Notes: generated from the letters alone by a model not told the origin. A DNA stretch of 8,262 bases from an uncultured Eubacteriaceae bacterium (GCA_947625175.1 CANQNI010000065.1:1-8262); one strand, 5' to 3'; positions 1 through 5,971 are shown, numbered from the stretch's first letter. Program-made: numbers and translations.

Positions 1-125
1 ACTAATCCGCCGACAAGTGGTCTCCCTAATGTATAGTTCCCGATTGAAGAACCACCCATTCCTGGCATACTGGATAAACTTGCAAATAACCCTAGTAAAA
101 TCGCTTGAAACCAACTAATAGTCAT
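1..125 (-). CDS. PTS system mannose/sorbose-family EIIC component, N-terminal part
   Basis: This is the beginning of an integral-membrane sugar permease subunit; the window edge cuts it after about 41 codons. The visible N-terminus starts MTISWFQAILLGLFASLSS and continues with a Gly/Met-rich turn (MPGMGG) and a segment ending TLGRPLVGGLV. This resembles the opening membrane segment of EII-Sor type IIC proteins, in which a hydrophobic first helix is followed by a G-R-P-L-V-x-G stretch. The ATG is preceded by GAGGT at good spacing, and this SD begins right at the stop codon of the IIB gene 11 bases away, so the two are co-transcribed and probably translationally coupled. A IID gene would be expected beyond the edge but is not visible. 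Substrate cannot be deduced. The family call is supported by both the sequence and the IIA-IIB-IIC order. Confidence 0.85.
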   Translation of the reverse strand, partial: MTISWFQAILLGLFASLSSMPGMGGSSIGNYTLGRPLVGGL

Positions 126-136
126 AAAATTACCTC

Positions 137-631
137 TTAATTAAATCCGAATTGTCCTCTAAATTTATCCCAATTCCCAATGGATTCTTCTTTTAGTAGA
201 GCAAATTCGATATCATAACCTTTCTTTTTCATTTCTTCCAAAGCTTCTGCTTCTTCCTGAGTAATAGACTGGTTATTCCCAAGTTTAGTGGTTCCTGGAC
301 GGTCATTACATGGACCAATAACAACATGGTTAAGACCAGGTTGAAATTCACCATCTACCAGAATTTTTTTCATATCAATAGGATTTTTAGTAATCAGGAA
401 ATAATTATCCTTACTTGCTAAAACTTTAGGTGATTTCTTTAAAAATTCATCGACTGACCAGACAAAGGTTTTTTTACCACTAGCATTTTTATAAGCAGCC
501 TTCAAAACAGGATTCTTAGCAGCGACATCGTTTACAGCAATTAAACCATCACATGGATATTCTAAAGCCCAACGGGTACAAGTTTGACCATGAATCATAC
601 GGTCATCAACACGAATAAAAGATACAGACAT
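137..631 (-). CDS. PTS system mannose/fructose/sorbose-family EIIB component
   Basis: This cytoplasmic phosphocarrier takes the phosphoryl group from IIA and passes it to the sugar during transport through IIC/IID. The N-terminal RVDDRMIHGQ motif (residues 7-16) is the EIIB-Sor active-site loop, with His14 as the expected phosphorylated residue. The 164-residue length is normal for a stand-alone IIB. The C-terminal half, including a GPCNDRPGTTKLGNN stretch around residues 106-120, looks less typical than ManX/LevE-type IIB proteins, so it may belong to a less studied substrate subgroup. The ATG is preceded by a strong AGGAGGG that overlaps the stop codon of the IIA gene; the gap is 8 bases. 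The family is secure. The substrate (mannose, fructose, sorbose, GalNAc, glucosamine or other) is unknown. Confidence 0.92.
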   Translation of the reverse strand: MSVSFIRVDDRMIHGQTCTRWALEYPCDGLIAVNDVAAKNPVLKAAYKNASGKKTFVWSVDEFLKKSPKVLASKDNYFLITKNPIDMKKILVDGEFQPGLNHVVIGPCNDRPGTTKLGNNQSITQEEAEALEEMKKKGYDIEFALLKEESIGNWDKFRGQFGFN

Positions 632-639
632 AATCCCTC

Positions 640-1068
640 CTAAATATCATCGTCATCGTTTTCAACTTCGAGCGAAAAACGTTTTAATTCCTGACTGGCT
701 TCCTGAATCTGTTTATCTATGAGTTCATCAGTGTCTTCGATATCTTTCATCAAAGTAGAAGTTATAACAAATGGTAGATTCATTCCGCCAACCATGGCAG
801 TATTATCCAGTAATCCTTCTTCAGCGATTACATTTGCTGCAGTTGTTAATGGTGAGCCACCAACTATGTCGGCAAAAAGCAGTATTTCGTCTTCAGGTTT
901 AACTACTTTCAGTTTTTCTCTGAGCTTATCGGCAAAAATATCTGCCCCCATATCTTCTTCCATACCAACGGCTAGTATATCGTCACGGTCGCTACCGGCT
1001 AACATACCAACAGCATTAGCCATTCCTGGAGCTAAAGTTCCATGGCTAACTAAAACAACATATTTCAA
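640..1068 (-). CDS. PTS system mannose-family EIIA component
   Basis: This cytoplasmic IIA-Man-type domain accepts phosphate from HPr and passes it to IIB. The start is KYVVLVSHGTLAPGM; His9 in the V-S-H-G motif is the expected phosphorylation site. A second family signature is the D-I-V-G-G-S-P block around residues 67-73. At 142 residues it is a single-domain IIA, not a IIAB fusion, and it ends in an acidic tail (ENDDDDI). The start codon is TTG. It is chosen because an ideal AGGAGGT lies 5 bases upstream and because the residues just after it fit the family. It is the first gene of the PTS operon, downstream of the sensor operon's terminator and of a cre-like element. The stop TAG overlaps the SD of the IIB gene. 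Confidence 0.93.
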   Translation of the reverse strand: MKYVVLVSHGTLAPGMANAVGMLAGSDRDDILAVGMEEDMGADIFADKLREKLKVVKPEDEILLFADIVGGSPLTTAANVIAEEGLLDNTAMVGGMNLPFVITSTLMKDIEDTDELIDKQIQEASQELKRFSLEVENDDDDI

Positions 1069-1084
1069 TATAAACCTCCTTCAT
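1046..1084 (-). other. Possible 12-codon leader ORF overlapping the IIA start
   Basis: An ATG at 1084 is preceded by its own AAGGAG with a 6-base spacer (1091-1096). It opens a 12-codon frame, MKEVYIEICCFS, ending at TAG 1046-1048. It overlaps the IIA gene in another frame, and its second and third codons lie within the AGGAGG used by IIA. It could couple or compete with IIA translation, or be chance. There is no evidence beyond the two tandem SDs. Confidence 0.2.
1074..1080 (-). promoter_or_regulatory. Strong SD that fixes the TTG start of the IIA gene
   Basis: Read on the minus strand the site is AGGAGGT, followed by TTATA and then TTG. The spacing is ideal, and the next in-frame starts would remove the catalytic His loop, so the TTG start is well supported. 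Confidence 0.85.
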
Positions 1085-1104
1085 TCGTAGCTCCTTTTAA
1101 GAAA

Positions 1105-1133
1105 AGTATAATAAAAAAAAGACACTGTAACCA
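1105..1133 (-). promoter_or_regulatory. Putative weak promoter of the PTS operon
   Basis: On the minus strand a TATACT (1110-1105) is a one-mismatch -10 box, with an overlapping TATTAT nearby. At a 17-base spacing the -35 hexamer would be TGGTTA (1133-1128), a poor match to TTGACA. A start near 1098 would follow. A good -10 with a poor -35 fits an activator-dependent promoter. The -35 region is overlapped by the cre-like site, which would suit CcpA repression. No sigma-54 -24/-12 pair (GG/GC) was seen here, although many Lev/Man-type operons have one. Confidence 0.35.
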
Positions 1134-1145
1134 TTTACAAGTGTC
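1113..1145 (-). terminator. Rho-independent terminator of the sensor operon
   Basis: Just after the last sensor-operon gene, the minus strand reads GACAC, then T (bulge), TGTAA, loop ATGG, TTACA, GTGTC, then eight T residues (1120-1113). This gives a 5 bp + 5 bp stem with one bulged base and a tetraloop, followed by a clean T-tract, a typical intrinsic terminator. It separates the sensor operon from the PTS operon, with only about 45 bases between the T-tract and the IIA start. Confidence 0.85.
1126..1139 (-). promoter_or_regulatory. cre-like site (CcpA catabolite control element)
   Basis: TGTAAATGGTTACA on the minus strand matches the cre consensus TGWAANCGNTNWCA at 13 of 14 positions; the single mismatch is the central C to T. 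It is a near palindrome (TGTAA/TTACA) and lies over the presumed -35 region of the PTS operon, where CcpA binding would repress. The same bases form the inner stem and loop of the preceding terminator, so the symmetry alone could come from the hairpin. Match quality and location before a PTS operon favour a real site. Confidence 0.55.
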
Positions 1146-1154
1146 ATTAAAGCG

Positions 1155-1172
1155 AAGTGACAAATGTCACTT
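1155..1172. repeat. 18-bp palindrome AAGTGACAAATGTCACTT, candidate operator or hairpin
   Basis: This perfect inverted repeat lies immediately after the stop codon of the solute-binding-protein gene and about 65 bases upstream of the presumed PTS transcription start (centre near 1163.5). It has no T-tract of its own, so it is not a classical terminator. It may be the binding site of a dimeric regulator, such as the NarL-type regulator encoded upstream, or an RNA hairpin stabilising the mRNA end. The symmetry is seen directly; the role is inferred. Confidence 0.5.
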
Positions 1173-2513
1173 TTAATCAATTTGATCCACATAATCATTT
1201 TTAAGTGATTGATTAATTGTTCGATTCCATTGAATTAAAGAAGATTCCAAATTTTCATTACTGTTGATAATAGTATCGATAGCCTGGTCTACCTGTATTT
1301 TAGCCAGGGAATAGTTTGAAAAACGTGGAGCTGTTACAGCGTTTTCTACAGAGTGACTCAGTATTTCCTGTGTTAAAGGACTATTTGATGATTCAATTAA
1401 ATTTCCTAATGTTTCGTCCTTTTCAGTAACTGATTTAAGAACAGAAACTCCTTCAGAGTAATCAAATATCTGTTTTTGAATCTCAGGATCTGATGTTAAA
1501 ATTTTCATTAATTCCCATGCTGGGAGAAAATTCTTTGTCTTACTATTAATTCCTATTTGAAGACATTCTAATCCAGAAACATTATTACCTGATGGGCCTC
1601 TAGGCATAAGTAAACAACCCCAGTCGAAATTCTCATATTTTTTCAGACTCAGTGGATAAGGTTGATAAGCTCTAAATTCTGAAAAAGACATTGGTTGAAA
1701 AGCTACGGTTCCAAGGTCAAAATCCTTATCAGAAACATTGATATTAATATTTTTTAATTTTTCTAAAAATTCCAGACTTTCTATAACTCTATCCTCAGTC
1801 AGATTACAGGCATGGCCATTTTCAGAAAACAATTCTACGTTATTTGAGTTAAAAGCATCCTCATAGTCATAACCAACATAACCAAACTGATCAATAGTTC
1901 CATCGTTATCAGTATCCTTAGTTACCTGATTACAGATTTTATAGAAATCATCCCAGGTCCAGTTTTCTGAGGGTAAAGGAATACCCTCTTTATCTAAAAG
2001 AGTCTGATTAACGAACATCAGTTTTGGAGCACATTCATAAGGTAGAGCATATTGATTATTCTCGTATTCACCGGAAGAAAGAGCTGAAGAATAAAAAGAA
2101 TCAGTAAAACCTTCTTCCTGTAAATCAATAACTGAAGTTAAATCTTCGAGAGCATTGAGCTCAACTAATTTGTTAAAATCATCTGGAAGAATAAAAAATA
2201 AATCCGGTCCATCTTCCTGAATTAATTTTTGAAATAACCATTCAGAATAATCTTTTTTTAAAATTCCCGTTTCATAAGTAACTTCAATATTGGGATTTTC
2301 TTCTTTTAATTTAGCAATTGAAGCATCTAAAATTTTATACGTGTTACCGTTTTGAATATTCCAAAAACTATCTGTAAAAACGCCAACCGTTAAAGTATTA
2401 TTTGTTTGATTTAGTGGTTTAGAATCGAGATAAGTTAGTACGGCTATCAAAAAGAAAATAATACTCCCACCTAAGCAGACCAAATTCCTGTGATTACTAA
2501 TCCAAGTCCTCAT
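1173..2513 (-). CDS. Membrane-anchored SBP_bac_1-type extracellular sugar-binding protein
   Basis: This is an extracytoplasmic solute-binding protein resembling the family-1 (MalE/UgpB-like) binding proteins of carbohydrate ABC transporters. The N-terminus (MRTWISNHRN) is basic and is followed by a hydrophobic segment at about residues 11-29. There is no lipobox cysteine, so it probably stays as a signal anchor. A Ca2+-loop-like DTDNDGTIDQFGY (about 200-212) follows the N-W-T-W-D-D-F motif common in this family. The ATG at 2513 overlaps the response-regulator gene by 17 bases and has an AGGA 10 bases upstream. A TTG at 2549 in the same frame lacks an SD and would add 12 non-signal residues. 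No permease or ATPase gene lies nearby, so a sensory or ligand-presenting role alongside the kinase is inferred. A lone transport subunit working with a distant ABC transporter is the alternative. Confidence 0.8.
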   Translation of the reverse strand: MRTWISNHRNLVCLGGSIIFFLIAVLTYLDSKPLNQTNNTLTVGVFTDSFWNIQNGNTYKILDASIAKLKEENPNIEVTYETGILKKDYSEWLFQKLIQEDGPDLFFILPDDFNKLVELNALEDLTSVIDLQEEGFTDSFYSSALSSGEYENNQYALPYECAPKLMFVNQTLLDKEGIPLPSENWTWDDFYKICNQVTKDTDNDGTIDQFGYVGYDYEDAFNSNNVELFSENGHACNLTEDRVIESLEFLEKLKNININVSDKDFDLGTVAFQPMSFSEFRAYQPYPLSLKKYENFDWGCLLMPRGPSGNNVSGLECLQIGINSKTKNFLPAWELMKILTSDPEIQKQIFDYSEGVSVLKSVTEKDETLGNLIESSNSPLTQEILSHSVENAVTAPRFSNYSLAKIQVDQAIDTIINSNENLESSLIQWNRTINQSLKNDYVDQID

Positions 2514-3183
2514 AATTAAAGATTCCTGTACTAGTGATTCTGTTTTCAACAGCCCAGATAGCTAACTGAGTCCGATCTCGTAAATTACATTTACTTAAGA
2601 TAGTACTAATCATGTTTCTCACCGTACCATTAGATAAGTAAAGTTTGTCAGCGATTTCTTTATTGGATAACCCCTGTCCAATTAAAGAAATAATTTTGAG
2701 TTCATTTTCTTTTAAATCAGTTACGATTTCCGGGTTTACTACAATTTCAGAACCAGAATTAGCCATTTGAGAAAAGAATCTTAATACTTTTGAAGTGATA
2801 TCTTCATTAATCATTGCAGTCCCGTTATAGACTTTTTCAATAGCCCCAGCCAGTTCTTTAGTTGAAGTTCCTTTTAACAAATAACCACTGGCTCCATATT
2901 TTAAGGCATTAAAAACATATTCATCATCATCAAAAGTGGTCAGTATTATTATTTTTATATTCGGATATTTTTCTTTAATAATCTTCGTACACATAACACC
3001 ATCGAGTTCAGGCATACGAATATCCATTAAAATAACATCAGGTTCTTCTCTTTTAATAGCTTCTAAGACTTCGTTACCATTGGCAACAGCATCTAATACC
3101 TTAATGTTTTCTTCTAAATCTAAAACTATCTGTAAACTTTGTCGAATTAATTCCTGATCGTCTGCAATAATTACTTTTATCAT
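2497..3183 (-). CDS. NarL/LuxR-family two-component response regulator
   Basis: This cytoplasmic DNA-binding regulator has an N-terminal receiver domain (about 1-120) and a C-terminal LuxR-type helix-turn-helix (about 155-215). The receiver has the acidic pair D8-D9, the phospho-acceptor D54 in ILMDIRMPELDG, T82 and K104 (Y-L-L-K-G). The HTH shows L-x-E-N-E-L-K-I-I-S-L-I-G-Q-G-L-S-N-K-E-I-A and the recognition-helix region S-N-G-T-V-R-N. At 228 residues it is slightly longer than typical NarL proteins, with a tail ending FNYEDLD. The ATG overlaps the kinase stop as ATGA and has an AGAGG SD seven bases upstream, so kinase and regulator are translationally coupled. Its target is not known; the adjacent PTS operon and its own operon are the natural candidates. 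Confidence 0.95.
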   Translation of the reverse strand: MIKVIIADDQELIRQSLQIVLDLEENIKVLDAVANGNEVLEAIKREEPDVILMDIRMPELDGVMCTKIIKEKYPNIKIIILTTFDDDEYVFNALKYGASGYLLKGTSTKELAGAIEKVYNGTAMINEDITSKVLRFFSQMANSGSEIVVNPEIVTDLKENELKIISLIGQGLSNKEIADKLYLSNGTVRNMISTILSKCNLRDRTQLAIWAVENRITSTGIFNYEDLD

Positions 3184-4496
3184 GTATCGGCCTCTGCCAT
3201 TCTAATTGGAACCTTGGCGTTAACAAGAAATCCATTATCTCCATTAAAATATAACTGACCCTTTAAAAGATTAAGTCGTTCCTGCATATGATGCAGTCCA
3301 AATCCTTTTTCAATTTTCTTGCAGCCAATTCCATTATCTTTAATATTTATTTGTAAATAATTATTTTGAGTATCGATTACTATATTAATCTGATCAGCTT
3401 TTCCATGACGGATTGAATTAGTTATACTTTCCTGAATAATACGGAAAATAACATCTTCTTCTTCATTACTAAAATTTTTCAGTTCAGAATTAATTTCGAG
3501 GTTAATATCCGCATTAGTGACATCTCTCATTTCAGAAACCATTTTAATAATCGCTTTTTTAAGATCAAACTTGTCAAGCCGGTCTGGGCGTAGAGCACTA
3601 ACGCTTCTTCTAACGTCAGTCATCCCTTGGGAAGCCACTTCAATAATTGATTTTAACTGAATTTTTGTTGCTTCCGGGGCGACATCAATTAGAGCTGTGC
3701 AGGCTTCAAGTCCGGTTATTATCCCTGTTAAAGTATGCCCTAGAGTATCATGGATTTCCCGAGCTAACCGGTTTCGTTCACGGGTTTCAGTCATTTTAAC
3801 AATTTCTTTGGAATATTCTTCTAATTGTGTATTAGCTTCCTGAAGTTCTTCATTTGCATTGTTTAGTTTTTCGTTTAAACTTAAGATATATTCCTTTTCA
3901 TCATACTCAGATCGGACTACTAGAATAATATAGATTAAAAAAATCAGTAGATTAAGAGATGACAATATATTTAAAATACCGGTTAAAATTAGACGAGTAT
4001 CATTCTGAAAATATTCAATAAAAACATTAAAAGTTATAATTTCAGAATTTAAAGATAAAATAATGTATTCTGAAACCAGATAAATCAAACAAAATCCGAT
4101 TAATAGTGGAACCCGCCATTTAAATTTTGGAATAAAATCAATTGAGACGGCTAAAACTAATAGAATAATTCCTGTATAAGAAAAGCCAATTAAATAGACT
4201 ATTAAAAAGGTGATAATTATTTCAAAGCAAAGTCTAATAATATTTTGAAACATATTCAGTTTATTAAGGCTCATCAAAAAGAGCTCACTGATATATAAAC
4301 TGATAATAATAATTGGAAATTTCCAGTAGGCTAATGGAAGGTTAGTAATCTTGTTAATAAAAGATAAACCACTTGATTCATGAATGATTCCTTTTAAACA
4401 ATAACTGATAACACAAGTTACATAAAGTAAAATCAGAAAGTTTAGATTTTTTAAAATAAGTAACGCTAATTTAGAATCTTTTTTATAATCAAGCAT
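3180..4496 (-). CDS. Membrane sensor histidine kinase, HisKA_3 (NarL/DesK-type)
   Basis: This is a polytopic membrane kinase partnered with the regulator encoded next. The N-terminal half has about six hydrophobic helices (near 9-33, 55-75, 81-102, 106-120, 128-148, 169-194) with short loops and no large extracellular domain. A charged, probably coiled-coil linker (about 196-237) follows. The HisKA_3 dimerisation box R-N-R-L-A-R-E-I-H-D-T-L-G-H has phospho-His249. The HATPase domain shows an N-box (ESITNSIRHG, 356-365), DNGIG (387-391) and GFGLHHM (398-404). All key residues are present. The ATG at 4496 shares its A with the upstream stop (TAATG) and has GGTGG six bases upstream; an in-frame GTG at 4505 is possible. 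Lacking a sensing domain, it probably reads a ligand state from the binding proteins encoded around it (inference). Confidence 0.95.
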   Translation of the reverse strand: MLDYKKDSKLALLILKNLNFLILLYVTCVISYCLKGIIHESSGLSFINKITNLPLAYWKFPIIIISLYISELFLMSLNKLNMFQNIIRLCFEIIITFLIVYLIGFSYTGIILLVLAVSIDFIPKFKWRVPLLIGFCLIYLVSEYIILSLNSEIITFNVFIEYFQNDTRLILTGILNILSSLNLLIFLIYIILVVRSEYDEKEYILSLNEKLNNANEELQEANTQLEEYSKEIVKMTETRERNRLAREIHDTLGHTLTGIITGLEACTALIDVAPEATKIQLKSIIEVASQGMTDVRRSVSALRPDRLDKFDLKKAIIKMVSEMRDVTNADINLEINSELKNFSNEEEDVIFRIIQESITNSIRHGKADQINIVIDTQNNYLQINIKDNGIGCKKIEKGFGLHHMQERLNLLKGQLYFNGDNGFLVNAKVPIRMAEADT

Positions 4497-5473
4497 TATT
4501 GCCACCGATCAATTCCTAGAGAGGTAACATTATCTCTGGTAATTAACTTAACCGGAATTTTAGTTTCTTTTTCAACTGATTTTCCATCTAATAAATCATA
4601 AAGGATCTGAGCAGATTTTCTTCCGATCTGCGTTGGAAATTGAGCCGCGGTAGCCGTCATCATTCCTTCATATATTAAAGCTTTTGAATCTGGAGTGGCA
4701 TCTACCCCATAAACCTTGACCTGATTTAATAAATTAGTTTCTTCAAGTGCAGCAACGACGCCTAAACTGGCTAAATCGTTTAGACAAAAGACCGTATCAA
4801 ACTGGATATCTTTAGCTAAAAATTCTTTAAATTTTGGCATAGCAATTTCAGTCTGACCTTGACAATCAATTCGGTCAACTACTTTAATTTCCGGATTAAT
4901 ACTCACGGCATCTAAAAATCCCTGAATTCTGTCCTGACTCGATTTAGCAGCCTCGTGGGTTAAGAGAACAACGTTTGATTTGGGATGTTGAGTTAAAAAG
5001 TAATTACCCACTATCTGACCAGCCTGATAATTGTCGGATTTAATAGTAGCATCAGTTAACTTTTCATCAAAAATATCAGAATCAACATTTAAAATGGCAA
5101 TTCCATTATCTTTGGCTTTCTGAAGAACATCTTTTAGAGCTTTCCAGTCAACCGGATTAATAATAAGCGCATCAACTCCCTGATCGATCATTTCATTAAT
5201 CTGTTCAATTTGTCTTTGCTAATCAAGTGCTGGATCTCTTAAAATAACCTGATCTCCTTCAGTTTCAACTTTTGCTGCAATTTCTTCACTGATTATTCTG
5301 AAGAATTCATTATTCATAGTCATATAACTCATTCCTATTAAATGATTCTTTTCTTTTTGATTAAAGGAGTGGTCTTTAAAAAAGTTCCCCATGAATAACG
5401 CCAAACTTAAGATAACCAGTAAATCGATAATGATTAGAAGAATATAAATAACCTTATTTTTAATATTAAACAT
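4496..5473 (-). pseudogene. LacI/RbsB-type membrane-anchored sugar-binding sensor protein, interrupted by an in-frame TAG
   Basis: Read through one stop, the 325-codon frame is a periplasmic-binding-protein-like domain (Peripl_BP_4 type) behind a single N-terminal anchor helix (about residues 9-28). The mature part begins H-L-I-G-M-S-Y-M-T-M-N-N-E-F-F (44-58). After the break come the fold's usual elements: V-D-A-L-I-I-N-P-V-D-W (near 100-110), N-V-D-S-D, K-S-D-N-Y-Q-A-G, R-I-Q-G-F, F-C-L-N-D-L-A-S-L-G and G-V-D-A-T-P-D-S. Codon 85 (5219-5221) is TAG; upstream and downstream pieces are in the same frame, and the next residues QRQIEQINEM fit the conserved D-Q-x-x-Q-I-x-Q-I motif. One C-to-T change from CAG would explain it. 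No SD precedes the internal ATG at 5191, and the first ATG has only ACGAG touching it. The TAATG overlap with the kinase gene marks it as the intended first gene of the sensor operon. It may be a recent null, a sequencing error or a readthrough case. Confidence 0.85.
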
Positions 5474-5543
5474 CTCGTTACGATTTTTCTAGAACTATTA
5501 ATCAGTTAATGACTTATGTAACAAAATTTAGTGACTATTGTAA

Positions 5544-5830
5544 TTACAGGAGAGAGCATTAGTTGATCAAATTGTTAAATTTGATAAGTATAATATCACT
5601 TTGTAAACAGGAAAAGAAATAGAAGTAATCCCGAATTGTTTAAGAAAAGTTTTGGAAGAAATTTAAAAGAAAACTAATACAAAGGGAGCGAACGCGCGCA
5701 AATTCGCCTAATTAACGTATTAGAAATTTCTATTGAATCCAGAAAACCACAACCAACATCACTTAAAAAGCGTACCAAACTGAAAAATTCAGTAACCAAT
5801 ATACCTGATAATTTTGCTAATAAACAATAA
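5544..5830 (+). pseudogene. Decayed coding remnant of unknown family
   Basis: The plus strand holds protein-like fragments broken by stops and a frame change. In one frame, residues ALVDQIVKFDKYNITL (5556-5603) are followed by TAA, then TGKEIEVIPNCLRKVLEEI (5607-5663), then TAA, then a short run to 5708. The reading then appears to shift: 5678-5830 is open for 50 codons, with E-R-A-Q-I-R-L-I-N-V-L-E-I-S-I-E-S and a basic C-terminal stretch R-K-P-Q-P-T-S-L-K-K-R-T-K, ending in TAA. The amphipathic, charge-rich composition looks like real protein rather than random AT-rich sequence, and the local GC patch around 5684-5707 differs from its surroundings. The family is not recognised. Insertion-sequence debris or an old regulator are both possible. 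Confidence 0.4.
5566..5585. repeat. Inverted repeat ATCAAATT-GTTA-AATTTGAT
   Basis: Two perfect 8-base arms flank a 4-base centre, about 93-112 bases upstream of the sensor operon's first ATG. The arms are AT-rich and no T-tract follows, so an operator is more likely than a terminator. It differs in sequence from the palindrome before the PTS operon. It overlaps the plus-strand coding remnant, so it could be fortuitous. Confidence 0.35.
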
Positions 5831-5896
5831 GAAACAAAACAAAATTAGCTATAATATTTCCATTTTAAAGTACTTTATTTAAAATTTAACTTATAA

Positions 5897-5912
5897 ATTA
5901 TAACGTTATAAT
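5897..5912. promoter_or_regulatory. Perfect 16-bp palindrome ATTATAACGTTATAAT, candidate operator
   Basis: The site is centred on CG, as LacI-family operators often are. It lies about 25-40 bases downstream of the start predicted from the strong minus-strand promoter, where a bound repressor would block elongation or initiation. A 10-base direct repeat, TATAAATTAT, occurs on either side (5892-5901, overlapping the palindrome, and 5918-5927). The symmetry is exact; the regulator is unknown, and the sequence is AT-rich enough for chance to contribute. Confidence 0.4.
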
Positions 5913-5943
5913 CATTCTATAAATTATCAAGTATCTATATGTT

Positions 5944-5971
5944 ATTATACACACTTTCGCTAATTTGTCAA
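5944..5971 (-). promoter_or_regulatory. Near-consensus sigma-A promoter facing the sensor operon
   Basis: On the minus strand a perfect TTGACA (5971-5966) and a perfect TATAAT (5949-5944) are separated by 16 bases. Transcription would start near 5937 and run toward the sensor operon. It lies downstream of the phosphodiesterase terminator, so it is well placed to drive the sensor genes. The first gene is about 465 bases away, which leaves room for regulation or for a vanished gene in between. Confidence 0.7.

Noticed and set aside
719..1090. Plus-strand open frame of 123 codons opposite the IIA gene
   Set aside because: It is antisense to a gene with clear catalytic motifs and a strong SD. 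Its translation is serine-rich low-complexity, as expected for a shadow frame.
1084..1172. Sigma-54 promoter, as found for many Lev/Man PTS operons
   Set aside because: No GG/GC pair at -24/-12 spacing is visible, and no LevR-type activator gene is in the window.
2514..2549. Upstream TTG start for the SBP_bac_1-type protein
   Set aside because: There is no SD before the TTG, and the extra 12 residues lie within the regulator's coding end. The ATG at 2513, with AGGA upstream and a normal signal-anchor start, is preferred.
2936..3157. Plus-strand open frame of 73 codons opposite the response regulator
   Set aside because: Antisense to the conserved receiver domain, with no SD or domain-like sequence; a shadow frame.
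5219..5221. Pyrrolysine or another programmed readthrough as the primary explanation of the TAG
   Set aside because: TAG ends other genes here in ordinary positions, the protein family has no known pyrrolysine site, and no downstream recoding structure was recognised. It is kept only as an alternative.
5563..5594. Plus-strand promoter with TATAAT at 5589-5594
   Set aside because: The only TTGATC-like -35 is 20 bases away and no intact plus-strand gene follows. The region is AT-rich enough to give TATAAT by chance.
5474..5937. Riboswitch or T-box in the sensor leader
   Set aside because: No conserved T-box, glycine, SAM or other familiar core motif could be picked out; only AT-rich sequence and simple palindromes are present.
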